Shown: positions 32,573 through 44,192 of the stretch, in pieces | How the letters are laid out: every line of letters starts with the position of its first letter | Position numbering within the stretch: the stretch's first letter is position 1 | Source: Lolium rigidum | Lineage: Eukaryota; Streptophyta; Magnoliopsida; Poales; Poaceae | Assembly: GCF_022539505.1 (NCBI RefSeq) | Contig: NC_061510.1 | Coordinates: 226,198,043-226,262,042 of the forward strand | Length of the DNA: 64,000 nucleotides | Direction: 5' to 3' | The notes under the pieces: generated by a model | Databases searched by the model: none | What the model was told of the DNA's origin: nothing | What the model saw: the letters and a program-made list of their open reading frames with translations, nothing else | Made by a program: the position numbers and the translations under genes

Positions 32573-34705
32573 CTACATTCCATGGACGCTTGGTCTCCTC
32601 TCCGGACCTGTCCGCCTTTCCTGTGCATCAATTAGGTAGTAGGCATCATTGTGGAGAGCCTTGCTCACAATGAAAGGCCCCTCCCACGGCGGGGAAAGCT
32701 TGTGCCTGCCTTCAGTGCGCTGCACCAGGCGTAGCACCAGGTCCCCTTCCCGGAACACTCTTGGGTTAACCTTCCGGCTGTGATAGCGTCTGAGGTTCTG
32801 CTGGTAAATGGCTGTTCTTGCCAAGGCCAGCTCTCTTGCTTCTTCTAGCAAGTCCACATCGTTCTCTCGAGCTTCCTTTACCTCTTCTTCGTTATAGAGT
32901 TGCACCCTTGGTGAATCATGGAGAATGTCGGTTGGTATGACCGCTTCTGCTCCATAAACCATGAAGAATGGAGTGTACCCGGTAGACCGGTTTGGAGTAG
33001 TTCTTATGCTCCACAGCACCGATGGTAGCTCATCGAGCCAACACCCCGGCGATTTTTCCACCGCATCGATGAGTCTCGGTTTGATACCGGAAAGCACCAA
33101 AGCGTTTGTTCTTTCCACTTGGCCATTGCCTTGTGGGTGTGCGACCGAGCACAAATCCAACCGGATATTCTTGTCCTCACAAAACCTTTTGAACTCACCT
33201 TGAGCAAAGTTTGTGCCATTGTCAGTGATGATGCTATGTGGGTATCCATACCGCAAAATTACATCTTTCAAGAATTTAACCGCTGTGCGCCCATCACACT
33301 TTGCGATGGGTTTGACTTCTAGCCACTTGGTGAATTTGTCCACCATAACCAAGATATGGGTCATGTTTCCCCTTGCTGTTTTGAATGGGCCAACCATGTC
33401 TAGGCACCAAACTGCAAACGGCCAAGTCAATGGTATTGTTTTCAAGCCGGAGGCTGGGGTATGATTTTGCTTGGCGTACCTCTGGCACCCATTGCATTTT
33501 CTTACCATATCCTCCGCATTTTCCAAAGCTGTTGGCCAATAGAACCCATGCCGGAACACCTTTGCTACCCGCGCCCTTGAGGAAGCGTGATGTCCGCACT
33601 CTCCTCGGTGAATCTCCTCGAGCATCTCCTTTCCTTCTTCCGGTTCCACACATCTTTGGAGGACACCGGTAACACTTCTCTTGTACATCTCGCCATTGAT
33701 GATGGTGTAAGCCTTGGACCTCCTTTGGATCCTCCTTGATTCATCTTCGTCAACCGGCAAGGTGCCGTTGACCAGGAATTCCTTAATAGGTTTAACCCAC
33801 GACGGAGTCTCCCGAACTAGGAATACCGGCACGTCTATGTCCATGCTATCCACCAGCATTGTTTCTTCCGGTACCGGCGCGGCAGCGGTCGATCTTACCG
33901 GAACAGTCCCCGAGCTTACCGGAACAGTCCCCGGGTTTCCTTCGTCGATATCCATTGGTACAATGTGTGACTCCGGTACAAAAATTGATTCCGACTCCGG
34001 ACTTGGCTTGATCGAAGGTACCCTCAGGTGTGCCAATGCTATTCCGGGAGGAATTTCTTGTCGGGATGAGCCCAGCTTGGACAAAGCATCCGCAGCTTCA
34101 TTTTCTGCACGCGGCACATGATGAAATTCACACCCTTCGAAGAAGCCGGCAATCTTTTGCACGTGAAACCGGTACGAGGCCATGTTGGCATCTTTTGCGT
34201 CCCAATCTCCGGAACACCGCTGTACCACAAGATCTGAATCTCCATAGCAAATGATCCGGTGTGCACCGATTTCTTTTGCGACCTTAAGCCCATGGATCAA
34301 GGCCTCATATTCAGCGACATTGTTTGATGCCCCGAAATGTACTTGTAAAACATACCGGAGATGATCTCCCTTTGGTGAGGTTAGCACCACACCGGCACCT
34401 AGACCCTCTTTGAGCTTGGATCCATCAAAGTGCATTTTCCAGTATTCTAGTCTTTGATCCGGGGGCTTGTATTGCATTTCCGCCCAATCAACCAAAAAAT
34501 CAGCTAAAGCTTGCGATTTGATGGCGTCTCTTCTTTCGTACACCGGAACATACGGTGATATCTGTATTGCCCATTTCGCAATCCTGCCGCTAGCGTCCTT
34601 GTTGCACATGATATCGGAGATGGGTGCTTCACTCACCACCTTCATAGGATGTTCTTCAAAGTAGTGCTTGAGCTTGGTGGCGGCCATAAACACGCCATAG
34701 GTCAT
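32573..34705 (-). CDS. Gypsy-2 pol: RNase H and integrase (710-residue intact frame)
   Basis: The longest intact frame in the window. RNase H acidic residues are at about D94 (MHFDGSK), E132 (AEYEAL), D156 (GDSDL) and D206 (NEAADAL). An unusual linker follows (about 230-300), Ser/Pro/Val-rich with VPMDIDEGN. The integrase zinc-binding motif covers about 366-407 (HRGECGHHASS, CNGCQRY); the DDE residues are D436 (LDMVGPF), D495 (TDNGTNF) and E531 (GNGQVERTN). The C-terminus has YHSRKVNPRVFREGDLVLR. The start codon is only the first Met after a frameshift; the natural protein is fused to the RT upstream. Integrase would insert the reverse-transcribed element into nuclear DNA. Confidence 0.88.
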   Translation of the reverse strand: MTYGVFMAATKLKHYFEEHPMKVVSEAPISDIMCNKDASGRIAKWAIQISPYVPVYERRDAIKSQALADFLVDWAEMQYKPPDQRLEYWKMHFDGSKLKEGLGAGVVLTSPKGDHLRYVLQVHFGASNNVAEYEALIHGLKVAKEIGAHRIICYGDSDLVVQRCSGDWDAKDANMASYRFHVQKIAGFFEGCEFHHVPRAENEAADALSKLGSSRQEIPPGIALAHLRVPSIKPSPESESIFVPESHIVPMDIDEGNPGTVPVSSGTVPVRSTAAAPVPEETMLVDSMDIDVPVFLVRETPSWVKPIKEFLVNGTLPVDEDESRRIQRRSKAYTIINGEMYKRSVTGVLQRCVEPEEGKEMLEEIHRGECGHHASSRARVAKVFRHGFYWPTALENAEDMVRKCNGCQRYAKQNHTPASGLKTIPLTWPFAVWCLDMVGPFKTARGNMTHILVMVDKFTKWLEVKPIAKCDGRTAVKFLKDVILRYGYPHSIITDNGTNFAQGEFKRFCEDKNIRLDLCSVAHPQGNGQVERTNALVLSGIKPRLIDAVEKSPGCWLDELPSVLWSIRTTPNRSTGYTPFFMVYGAEAVIPTDILHDSPRVQLYNEEEVKEARENDVDLLEEARELALARTAIYQQNLRRYHSRKVNPRVFREGDLVLRLVQRTEGRHKLSPPWEGPFIVSKALHNDAYYLIDAQERRTGPERRPSVHGM

Positions 34706-36635
34706 TTTCTCGGAAGTGCGGGTAGTTTTGCTTTGAGAGGGAGAGCACCTCGCTCAGGTAGTATACCGGCCTCTGGACGGTTTTTCCTTCCTCTTCTCTT
34801 TCTACCACCACAACAACACTCACGACCCGGTTGGTTGCTGCTATGTATAGCAACATTGGTTCTCTTTCCAATGGCGAGGCCAATATTGGCGCGGTAGCTA
34901 ACATCGTTTTCAGCTCCTTGAACGCTGCGTCCGCCTGAGGGGTCCAGACGAATTTATCGGATTTTCTCATTAAAGCATATAGCGGCAAGGCCTTTTCTCC
35001 TAACCTGCTTATGAACCGGCTTAGCGATGCTAAGCTTCCGGTAAACTTTTGTATGTCCTTCAGATCCTGCGGTACCGTCATTCTCTCAATTGCCCGGATC
35101 TTTACCGGATTGACCTCAATGCCTCGGCTTGAGTTGAGGAAACCCAGCAGCTTGCCGGCAGGGACACCGAAAGTACATTTTGCCGGATTGAGTTTCATCC
35201 GGAACCTTCTTAGGTTATCAAACGTTTGCCGGATATCATCGATTAGGGTATCTTTTACCTTAGTTTTTATCACGATGTCATCCACATACACCTGCACATT
35301 CTTTCCGATTTGATCAAACAAGCATTTTTGCATACAGCGCAGGTACGTTGCACCGCGTTGCGCAAACCAAAAGGCATAGTGATATAGCAGTAAGCCCCGT
35401 GCGGGGTAATGAACGCAGTTTTTATTTGATCTTCCTTTTTCAAGGGGATTTGGTGGAAACCGGAGTACGCATCCAAGAAAGACAACAACTCACACCCAGC
35501 AGTGGAATCAATCACTTGATCGATCCGCGGTAAAGGAAAAGGGTCTCTTGGGCAAGCCTTGTTGAGGTTGGTGTAGTCGATGCACATGCGCCACACCTTC
35601 GGAGCCTTTGCCTCCAGGTTCTCGTCCTTCTTCTTTTCGACCATCACCGGATTGGCCAGCCACTCCGTATGCGTGACTTCCACAATGAAACCGGCAACCA
35701 GCATCTTCGTCACCTCTTCTCCGATAATCTTCCTCCTATCTTCAGCGAACCGGCGCAATGGTTGTCGCACCGGCTTGGCATCCTTCCGAACGTTTAGAGA
35801 GTGCTCAGCCAGCTCCCTCGGAACACCTACCAAGTCATCAGTAGACCAGGCAAAGATATTCCGATTCTCACGGAGGAAGCCGACGAGCGCGCTTTCCTAT
35901 GCTTCACCGAGACCGGCACCGATACGAACGGTACGCTCGTGGAAAGCCGGGTCCAAGCACGATGTCCTTTGTTTCTTTTGTCGGTTTGAACGCCGGAGCG
36001 CTCGGACTTGCACTCATTGCAGCTAAGCTCAACCGTGAGGACCGAGCCAGCCGCAACCGCGGTTTGCATCCTTCTTTTTCCTCTCGCGATCACCGGCGAT
36101 TCCGCTAGGTTCGATCCGGCGGATGCTCGTTTCCCAGTGAGATCTTGTAGTTTCCCACCACAGTCAGAGGTCCACGAGGTGCCGGCATCTTCATCTTGAG
36201 ATACGCCGTGTGGGTCGAGGCCATGAAGGCCGCCAGTGCCGGTCTCCCCAGCAGAGCATGGTACGGACTATCTAAGTCCACCACCTCAAACTCAAGGTTT
36301 TCAACCCGGCAATTGTCACGTCCCCCAAACGACACATCCACCCGGACTTTTCCAACCGGTGCGCAGGACAAACCCGGAACGATTCCATGGAACGTTGTGT
36401 GCGTTGGCTGAAGCATGTTTTCTGTTATGCCCAGCGTATGCATGGTGTGCTTGTACATTATGTTTATGCTGCTCCCATTGTCTATCAACACCTTGCTGAA
36501 CTTGACGCGAGTCGTTGGCCCCTTCATGATTGGGTCCACCACGAGAGCGTAGCCACCCGGGTTCGGCATGATTTTAGGGTGATCCCGGTATGACCATGAG
36601 AGTTCCCGCTCCGACCACGGCATGTATTTTGGCAC
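34656..36635 (-). pseudogene. Gypsy-2 aspartic protease and reverse transcriptase
   Basis: The 36635-36105 frame has the protease active site VLIDNGSSINIMY (D-N-G-S) and the later HALLGRPALA (flap/ALLG-type) block. The RT starts PRELAEHSLNV (35833), has NPVMVEKKK, FPLPRIDQVIDSTAG, FLDAYSGFHQIPL and TMPFGLRNA, and the catalytic QVYVDDIVIKTK (about 35270). YVDDIV(I/V)K is typical of Tat-lineage Gypsy RTs. A shift near 35345, just after GLRNA, and another near 34705 split the frame; a further break separates protease and RT around 35900-36100. The domain set is otherwise complete. Confidence 0.85.
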
Positions 36636-39312
36636 TCGCCGGCATCACTCGCGTTCACCTCCATGGAACGATGGCGCAGGCTTTGCTTGTCCGTCGGCTC
36701 GGTTACGAACACGACACAGCACACATCCGGGTCCTTATAGACGTTCCGGCCCAAGGGTGTCGGTGGAGGTGGTTGGCCGTAGCCTTCTCCCACCTGATTG
36801 ACTTGCTGATACTGCTGCCTGTTTTGCTGAGGGTGTACCGGCAAGGCGTTTGCCCCGGTAAGCGGTGGTGGTGGTGGTAGCTGCTGCTGACGCGGCATGT
36901 CCGGTGGTGGCATCATTGCATTGCCTCCTTGCCCTTGGGTGTCTTTTACCGTCCCCTTTTGCATGAAGTACTTGGTCCAGGTACAATCTTTTGTCAAGTG
37001 GTTCGACGGGTGAGCCGGATTCGGCGTGTGCCACCGGCAAGGTTGATCCATGGCAGCTTCCATGGTGTATTTTGCGGGTTCTTGCCAGTTCTTTTTCTGG
37101 CCCCAGGGTTTCTTTTCGACCCATCGCTTCTTAGGACCAGCCCATGGCTGCGATCCGGTTCTTTGCCTCCGGCTGCCGCCGGCATCGAGTTTTCCCGCAC
37201 AAGCAAGCAACTTGCTGCGAGCCATACCTTCGATCCGGGAAATCTTCCCTCCTTTTGTTGTTCCGGTTGTCCCGGTATTGCTGTTGAGGCGGGTTTGACT
37301 GTTCCGGCTCAGCTTTTATCGCCGGTTGCATTGGGTCTCCCAACGCATAGTTTTCCGCCACACGCATCATCTCTGCCAACGTTGTTGGCATGTTCCTCTG
37401 TAGCCTTTGCCACAAAGGTGAACCTCGCCGGCATCCTTGGCTAAACCAAGCGATGGCCTGTGCCTCTATCACTCCTTCACAAGAATTTCTGGTGGAGTTC
37501 CACCGGGTCAGGTAATCCCGATCTGTTTCTTGCGGGCGCTGCACGCATAAAGCGAGCTGTTGAGGCCTGTTTGGCCTTCTGTAGGTGCTGCTGAAGTTAC
37601 TCACAAAAGCTTCCTCAAAGTCCAACCAGCCATTTATGCTTCCTTCCGGCAAGTTGTTCAGCCAGATTCTTGCCGGTCCTACTAGGAACGTCGGCACAAT
37701 TCTCACGGCCCAACGCCGGTTTCCTCCTCCAGCTATGACTCCTCCGCCACCAGCAACGTATACCTCGGTCACGTAATCCGCGAGCCAGTCTTCCGGCTTA
37801 GTGGGGCCATCGTATGTTTTGGTGTCACGGGGCAACTGAAAGTTGCGAACTGGTGGTGGTTCTTTCATGATCCTTGGGCCAAAGCATTTTGGACCCGGCG
37901 GACCCTCTCGCCTCAATCATTTCAGACAGTGTATACTCTGTCCGCACGGTGCCTCGCATCCCGTTCCGGCAAGTTTCTTTCTCCCAACCGCTCTCCCAAA
38001 GGTTTGCGGTAAGCGGTGAGTCTTGTTGAATCAGCCTCATCGTAACGTTCTGGTGCCGCGGCCCTTGCCTGCCGGTACCTTGGTGGAGGCATTTCTTCCT
38101 CATCATACGGTGCCCTTGCAGCCGGGTAGTTTTGCCCGGTTTCGTGTCTACCGGCATGATTGTTTCCGGCATAGCCTTCCTTGGCGTAGCCTCTCTCTGC
38201 CCCTTGGCTTTTTCTACCGGCATCGTGTTGCCCGGCTTGTTGTTTACCGGCAAGGACCGGATCGTACACGGTCATCCGTCGTGCGTTCACTTCTTTTCTC
38301 TTCTTCCGTCCGGGATGGGGGACGAGGCCTGCCCATGGGACTTGCTTCCGGCATTCTTTGTTGAACGCGCGGATTTCGAGGCTATAGCCTTGTTCAGCTT
38401 AGCCAGCTGCTCAGCCGTTCGCTGCTCTACGAGCATCTAGCAGCTCTCCGACACGCTCTTGTTGTTTTGCCAGAGCCTCTCCGGTAAGCGAGTCACACAG
38501 ATCTACGGCAGCCTTAGCAGCTTTTATGGTTTTATCCGGGCTACTGTACTTAGGTTTCTCTACGATGCTAGCAGATGCAGAGGTACTCTTGCCGGTAAGA
38601 ACTTCCTTACGCAAATCCTGATCTAGATTGCGAGCCTTAAGCCGGTTTTCCGGTATCCTAGCAGCATGAGCGCTAACGAAGCAAAGCCATGGGCAGCGTT
38701 ATACTCACGTACGGTTAGGTTCAGCTCGCGCTGCGCCTGACGACGTCCTTGCCGCTCTCGAGTATCTTCTGGCGCTGCGCCTCCAGCTCCGCCTGAGCCG
38801 TTGCCGGGTCGATGTTCTGCGCGATGGGCGTTGCCAGCGCGTTCATCGCTGCTTGGAGAGGTGTTGCCGGCGGTGCGGAAGACGCTCCCGGCGCGCCGGT
38901 GTCGCGCTCCAGCGGTGGCTTGGCCGCACGGGTCGCAGCCGCACGACCAGCAACTTCGTCCGCAGCCTCCTTGCCCGCGCCGGCTACGCCAGCCATCATC
39001 ACCTCGACGCTGCCGGCGGCGCGGCCTGCACAGAGCCACCTTGGCGGGTCCGGTGCCACCAGCACCGGCGAGAGGCGCTGGCGCACGGGGACGGTGCCGA
39101 AGTAGACGCGGTGGCTGCCAAACTCGATGATGCGGCCGTTCTTGGGGAAGATGCCGCCGTTGGCGAAGCAGCCCGCGTTGTCGTTGATGAAGTCGATGGA
39201 GTAGAAGCTCTGGACGAGCGCAGACACTGTCCGCTCGCCGGCGAACTCGAGGAGGCCCGCCCGAATATGTATTCCAGCATGCGCCACTTCATGCCCCACG
39301 GTGGGCGCCAAC
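36636..39312 (-). pseudogene. Gypsy-2 gag
   Basis: The N-terminal part (39300-38721) reads FAGERTVSALVQSFYS and FPKNGRIIEFGSHRVYFG, then an Ala-rich stretch; the start is unclear. A middle segment (38614-38411) has TIKAAKAAVDLCDSLTGEAL and a charged linker (38290-37922). The retrotransposon gag core lies in 37916-37131: FQLPRDTKTYDGPTKPEDWL, then IWLNNLPEGSINGWLDFEEA and NFSSTYRRPNRPQQL. A C/H segment (CRWHTPN...KDC, about 37050-37000) may replace the zinc knuckle. Several frameshifts split it. Gag would form the cytoplasmic particle that packages element RNA. Confidence 0.75.
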
Positions 39313-40023
39313 TGTCGTCGTGGTGAACGGACAGATGCCATAGGATGGCTTAAGTTGGGGCCGAATGGACGCAAGAGGATTCGGGGAGGGTTTGTGATTA
39401 GATGGGATGAACTTCCGGATGGTTTCCTCAAGAACTTAGCCAAGGCTAGAGGTTGAAGAAGAAAGACATAAGGAAGAACTCGCTCTAGATCATCATCTTT
39501 ATTGATCTCAACAGGCTACAAGTTTCTCAGTACAAGTTCTTCTGCGTTCATGTGCGTCTCTCTGTAAGAAGGGCTGCCCCCTCTCCTTATATAGGGGAGA
39601 GGTGGCTTACAGGTCAAGAAACCCTAATGGCATCTTTGACTAGACAAACTACTTTACAAAGCTACTTTAATCATAGAAGACACCGGAGTCCTCTTTGATC
39701 AGGGATGCTGACGTCCTCCGGCTTCTTTGACCGTCATCCTTCTCTTTATCGTCAGCCCTTCGTCTAAAGTTACTTTGCTTAGCTCATCTTTGTCTTCTAG
39801 CTCCGGAGAGAATCTTTGACCAGTCCCGCCGACCTGCTCGTTCTTCCGGTGGCCCGGTATCTTCTTACCCGGTTCCAGCATACCCTCTTGGGGATACCGG
39901 CTTAGCTCCACTTAGCTAAGTTCTTATCTTTAAGTTCCGGTACGAACATTAAACCGGTATCTTGATGGCTCAAACCATCCGGTTTGGCATGCCTTTGGCT
40001 TACCGGGGGTCATCCCCCCAACA
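39313..40023 (-). repeat. Gypsy-2 5' LTR
   Basis: 711 bp. On minus the internal bases next to it read GTTGGCGCCCACCGTGGGGC (39293-39312), the conserved primer-binding/leader sequence of many grass Gypsy elements. Confidence 0.92.
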
Positions 40024-40028
40024 GTCGG

Positions 40029-40907
40029 CCTCTTCGTTCCACTGGAATTTGTCTCCATGCTTTATCAGAGCATAGAATGGTAACGCTTTTTCTCCCAGCC
40101 TGGCGACGAAACTGCTCAAAGCTGCGACTCGCCCAGTTAGCTGTTGTATCTCTTTCAACTTTGTTGGCTTTCTCATTGTTACGATAGCTTGTATTTTATC
40201 GGGATTTGCTTCAATCCCTCTTGCTGAGACTAGAAACCCCAGGAGTTCTCCTGCTGGGACGCCAAAGGAACACTTCGTCGGGTTCAACTTCAGGCAGAAT
40301 TTGTTGAGGTTGTCAAAAGTTTCCTTGAGATCCTCGATCAGTGTTGTCCCCTTTTTTGATGTTATGACGACGTCGTCGATATATACTTGCACGTTTTTTC
40401 CAATCTGTGTCGCCAAACACTTCTGCATCATCCTCTGATATGTTGCTCCCGCGTTTTTTAGACCAAAGGGCATTGTTCTGTAACAAAACACGCCGTATGG
40501 TGTAATAAACGCTGTCTTTACTTCATCTTCTTCTTTCAATCTGATCTGGTTGTAACCAGAATATGCGTCCAGGAAGGAAAGACGTTCACATCCAGCCGTG
40601 GAGTCGATAATTTGATCGATCCTCGGAGGGGAAAGTGATCCTTTGGACAATGTTTATTGAGACACGTAAAGTCGACGCACATGCGAAGGACCTTAGTGTT
40701 TTTCTTTGGCACCATCACAGGATTTGCTACCCATGTGGCTTCGTGAATATCTCTTTGATAAAACCAGCTTCTTGTAGTCGATTGATTTCTGACAAAGATA
40801 GCTTTGCGGTTTGGTTCCGAAAAACGCCGCAAAGGTTGTTTGATTGGTCTCGCTGATGGATCCAAATTTAGGTGGTGCTCGACAAGTTCCCTGGGTACTC
40901 CTGACAT
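40029..40907 (-). pseudogene. Gypsy-1 reverse transcriptase, 5' part
   Basis: It begins SGVPRELVEHHLN and contains NPVMVPKKN, FLDAYSGYNQIRL, TMPFGLKNAGATY and the catalytic QVYIDDVVITSK (about 40380-40410). It is cut at 40028 by Gypsy-2 inside FQWNEEAD and continues at 25631. Three one-base shifts are visible: two that compensate each other (about 40800 and 40750, over the LSEINRLQEAGF block) and one at the C run near 40637. Confidence 0.88.
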
Positions 40908-41719
40908 GTCAGCTGGACACCATGCGAAGATTTTCCAGTTCTCACGGAGGAACTCGACGAGCGTGCTTTCCTATGCGATATCCATGTTGTTTGCGATAGA
41001 TGTCGTCTTTTTCGGGTCTGTCGGGTGAATCTGCACCTCCTTTGAATTTTTCTCGGTATTGAAAGTTGATTCTTTATTTGGCCTTCCAACGTCTGGCAGT
41101 ACGTCGTAATCAGTCATACTTTTTGACGCCAAATACTCAGCTTGCATCCCGAAAGTTTCTGATAACCGATGAAAATCCTTGTCGCACTTGTCGGCTAAGG
41201 CGAAGCTTCCTTTAACTGTGATTGGTCCCTTTGGTCCAGGCAATCTCCACAACATGTATGTATAGTGTGGTACCGCCATAAACCTAGCATATGCTGGTCG
41301 TCCCAACAAAGCGTGGTATTGCGATGGAAAATCCACGACTTCAAATTCCAGCTTCTCGATTCTGTAATTTTCTCGAGTTCCAAACTGAACGTCGAGATTT
41401 ATCTTCCCCAATGGATAACTTGGTTTCTCCGGTGTGATGCCGTGGAACCTTGTGTCCGTTGGCTTCAAGTTTGCTAAGGATATGTTCATCTTCCTCAATG
41501 TATCCGCATACATAAGGTTTAAGCTGCTGCCACCATCTATGAACACTCGAGAAACATCAAATCCCGCAATAACTCGCCGGCGAATAAGTGCCGACTGCCC
41601 TGGTCGAGGAACTTGCTGCGGATGATCCGCTATGGTGAAGCCGATGTCTTGCCCCGACCAATTGAGGTACTCAACCGTTGGTGGAGGCATTTTCTCCGCC
41701 ATGAACACCTGTCTCGAGA
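40908..41719 (-). pseudogene. Gypsy-1 aspartic protease
   Basis: The frame 41708-40971 reads EKMPPPTVEYLNWSGQDIGF, then the active site VFIDGGSSLNLMYADTLRK (D-G-G-S, near 41525) and YHALLGRPAYARFM. It ends with a linker rich in Lys/Thr before the RT frame. The protease would cleave the Gag-Pol polyprotein in the particle. It joins gag upstream by a frame break. Confidence 0.85.
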
Positions 41720-44147
41720 TTACTTTTTGAGTTCCGTTGGACGGCCTTCCCTTCGAATCATCGACACCGCTCCGTTTGAGTTAGGATCGACATAAGGTGG
41801 TGGTGGAGGTGCTGCCGCTATTCCGAGCTGATGCCGATTGTCGTCCGTAATCGCGGGAGGTGGTGGCAGTGAACCTCGCTCCCGGGCTCCCGAGGATTTC
41901 TCTCGTGCTGCTCGAGCATGAGCGTTCTCTCGCATATTTGAACATTGCCTCGAAAATTTCGACAGCTCTTTCCGCAGGTGCCCTGACTGTCTTTTGCCGT
42001 TACTGTCGAGGAAAAAATGCATCTGGCATGGTCCGTTCATCATTTCTTCGGGGGATACGAAAGACCTTGGGAATCTAGGCCCGCTATTTTGCCTGTTGCG
42101 AGAGTCGTCCCTGTTATCGCCTCGCTGCTCACTGCTTCTCTGATAATCATCTCTATTGTTTCCCCCTGTGTTTGCCCGAAAGCCTGCCGAAATTTGCCCT
42201 GGGGCGTCATAGTTCGGGTACTGTCGGGGAAATCGTCGCCTCGATTGGTAATTTCGACCACGGTCCTCTTCTGGTGACCTGTGTCGTTTGTTGTGGACAG
42301 CATCCTCTCCATCTGCCCATCTATTTGCTATCTCCATTAACGCGAATACTGTCTTTGGATTGGTCCTTCCCAAGTCCTCGACAAAATCTCCACGCCTAAT
42401 TCCTGCGACAAACGCATCTATTGCTCTCTCGTCGGATATATTTTCTCGCCGAGTTTTTTATGATGTTCCACCTTTGGATGTACTTTCTCATTGACTCATC
42501 TGGTTTTTGTCGACATGCTCTCAACTCTTCTAACGACGCAGGTTTTTTGCACGTGGATCTGAAGTTTTTGACGAATACGTCCTCGAAACTTTCCCAACTG
42601 TCGATAGATCCTGGAGGAAGCTTCTTGATCCAAGATCGTGCAGCTCCACTTAAGTGCACCTGAATACTTTGCATGGCTGTTGCCCTAGTCCCTCCAGTTA
42701 ATTTCACTGTCTCGAGGTAATCAACTAGCCAATCCTCTGGATCTTGCAGGCCGTCGAATTTTTTGAAGTGATCAGGCAACTTAAATCCCGAAGGGACTCG
42801 AGTTTTTCGTACTCTCCTTGTGAAGCACGGCAAACCGCACATATCCTCGTCGTTTAGTTCTGGGGGATTGTCGATGTTCCCTTCTGCCTTGCCGTGCTCT
42901 GTCTACCCTTGCTTGTGCTGCCGTATCTCTTGCTCCACTTGTTCCTTCAACATTTGCTGCTGCTGCTGCCGTAGGTCGTGGACTATTTTGCCTTGCAGCT
43001 CCTTCTGGCGGTGTTGATACAAACGCCGTTCCCATGACTTCTTGTCCTGCTATCGCCATATTGTACAAAGCCTCCCTTGGATCTCCTGGAGGTGGCCTGG
43101 ATGCAAGGATAAAGGCTTGTGTCGCCATATACCCAGCTTCTGGTGTTTTAGGGATAATATTCCCTCTTGTGTCTATCGACATAAAAGACATGTCGAGATT
43201 TTGAACCAAGTATTCTCTTTCTCCTTCAGGTATGTGTTGCAATCTGGACCTTGCTCTGTTCCGAGCTTCTCTATGACTATCTCCCGAGGTTCTAGATTGT
43301 CGACTTAGATCTGCCCTTCTCCTCGCTGGATGCGTAAGCTGCCTCCTTTCTCCTGTTCAACTCAGCCGTCTCGTTTTTCCAATTCTCCGGCAGCTCGTGC
43401 GAGCCTATATTGATAAGCTTGCAGCTCTTGGATCGTAGCGCTTGTCGTCATTGGCTCCGAACCATCTAAAGCTTTTGCAGCTCTATCCCGTGCTGTTTGT
43501 GGATGTTGAACTCTGACGCGTGGTGTGGGCCCGACATATTTAGTGCCCATACCTCTCCTTAGATCTGAGGGATCGACATAGGGATTACCCAAATCGTCGA
43601 AAGCCTCTGATGTTTCCTCTTGATTTTCAATGGCATAAATCTGATGATATTTTGTACTCGGATCTATGTTGGGTTTGGTGACATCATTGTTGAGATTGAT
43701 GAAGACCTTGCCCACCGTGATAGATTTGTCGATGAAGTCGTAATCGTCGACATCGCTTGAGTCATCGCTTATATATGAGTCCGCAGATGACTCGAACGAT
43801 ATGCCGCCGAAGATCTTGGCGAGTTTCTCTCTTGCTCTGGTGCTGACGTAACGTGTTTCCGAAGTTTCTTCTTCTCCTGACTCGGTTGACGATGTATAGC
43901 TTGAAAAATCGGAATCGACCGCCGACGATCCCGACGAAATCGGAATTTCGACACGATACGATCCTTCCTTCTCGACGCGAAAGTGAAACCTTCCGAACGT
44001 CATCTCCATGGGCTCCGCCAGATACGCATATGCATCCAAATGGGAGGGTGGGTGAGGAACAAAATCGACAGGACCAGCAGCGATCTGTTTACCTCGATCC
44101 ATTGTGTTGCTTGCGGTTGACGATGCCGAAGATCTTGAACGTGCCAT
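41720..44147 (-). pseudogene. Gypsy-1 gag
   Basis: The ATG at 44147 gives MARSRSSASSTASNTMDRGK, 45 bp inside the 5' LTR. The N-terminal 261 residues are acidic and Ser-rich. The gag core lies in 42842-42396: FKLPDHFKKFDGLQDPEDWL, RSWIKKLPPGSIDSWESFED and NFRSTCKKPASLEEL. The C-terminal frame (42373-41720) starts MGRTNPKTVFALMEIANRW, has an Arg/Asn-rich region and ends in a Pro-rich stretch (AAPPPPPYVDP). CQMHFFLDSNGKRQSGHLRK may stand in for a zinc knuckle. Frameshifts lie near 43360 and 42400. Confidence 0.8.
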
Positions 44148-44192
44148 CGAGATCAGATCCTTACGCCTCTAATTCCCACAGACGACGCCAAT

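Larger units (their letters stand above)
25637..40023 (-). mobile_element. Gypsy-2: Tat-lineage LTR retrotransposon (14,387 bp)
   Basis: It is inserted in the Gypsy-1 reverse transcriptase with GTCGG duplications (25632-25636, 40024-40028). LTRs are 713 and 711 bp, with ends TGTCGTCG and CCCCCAACA. The leader motif lies next to the high-coordinate LTR and the polypurine tract next to the low one. Minus-strand gag-pol covers 32573-39312, and a plus-strand spliced antisense gene covers 27296-31853. By manual alignment the LTRs differ by 7 substitutions and 2 single-base indels (about 1%), so it too is young. Confidence 0.92.
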
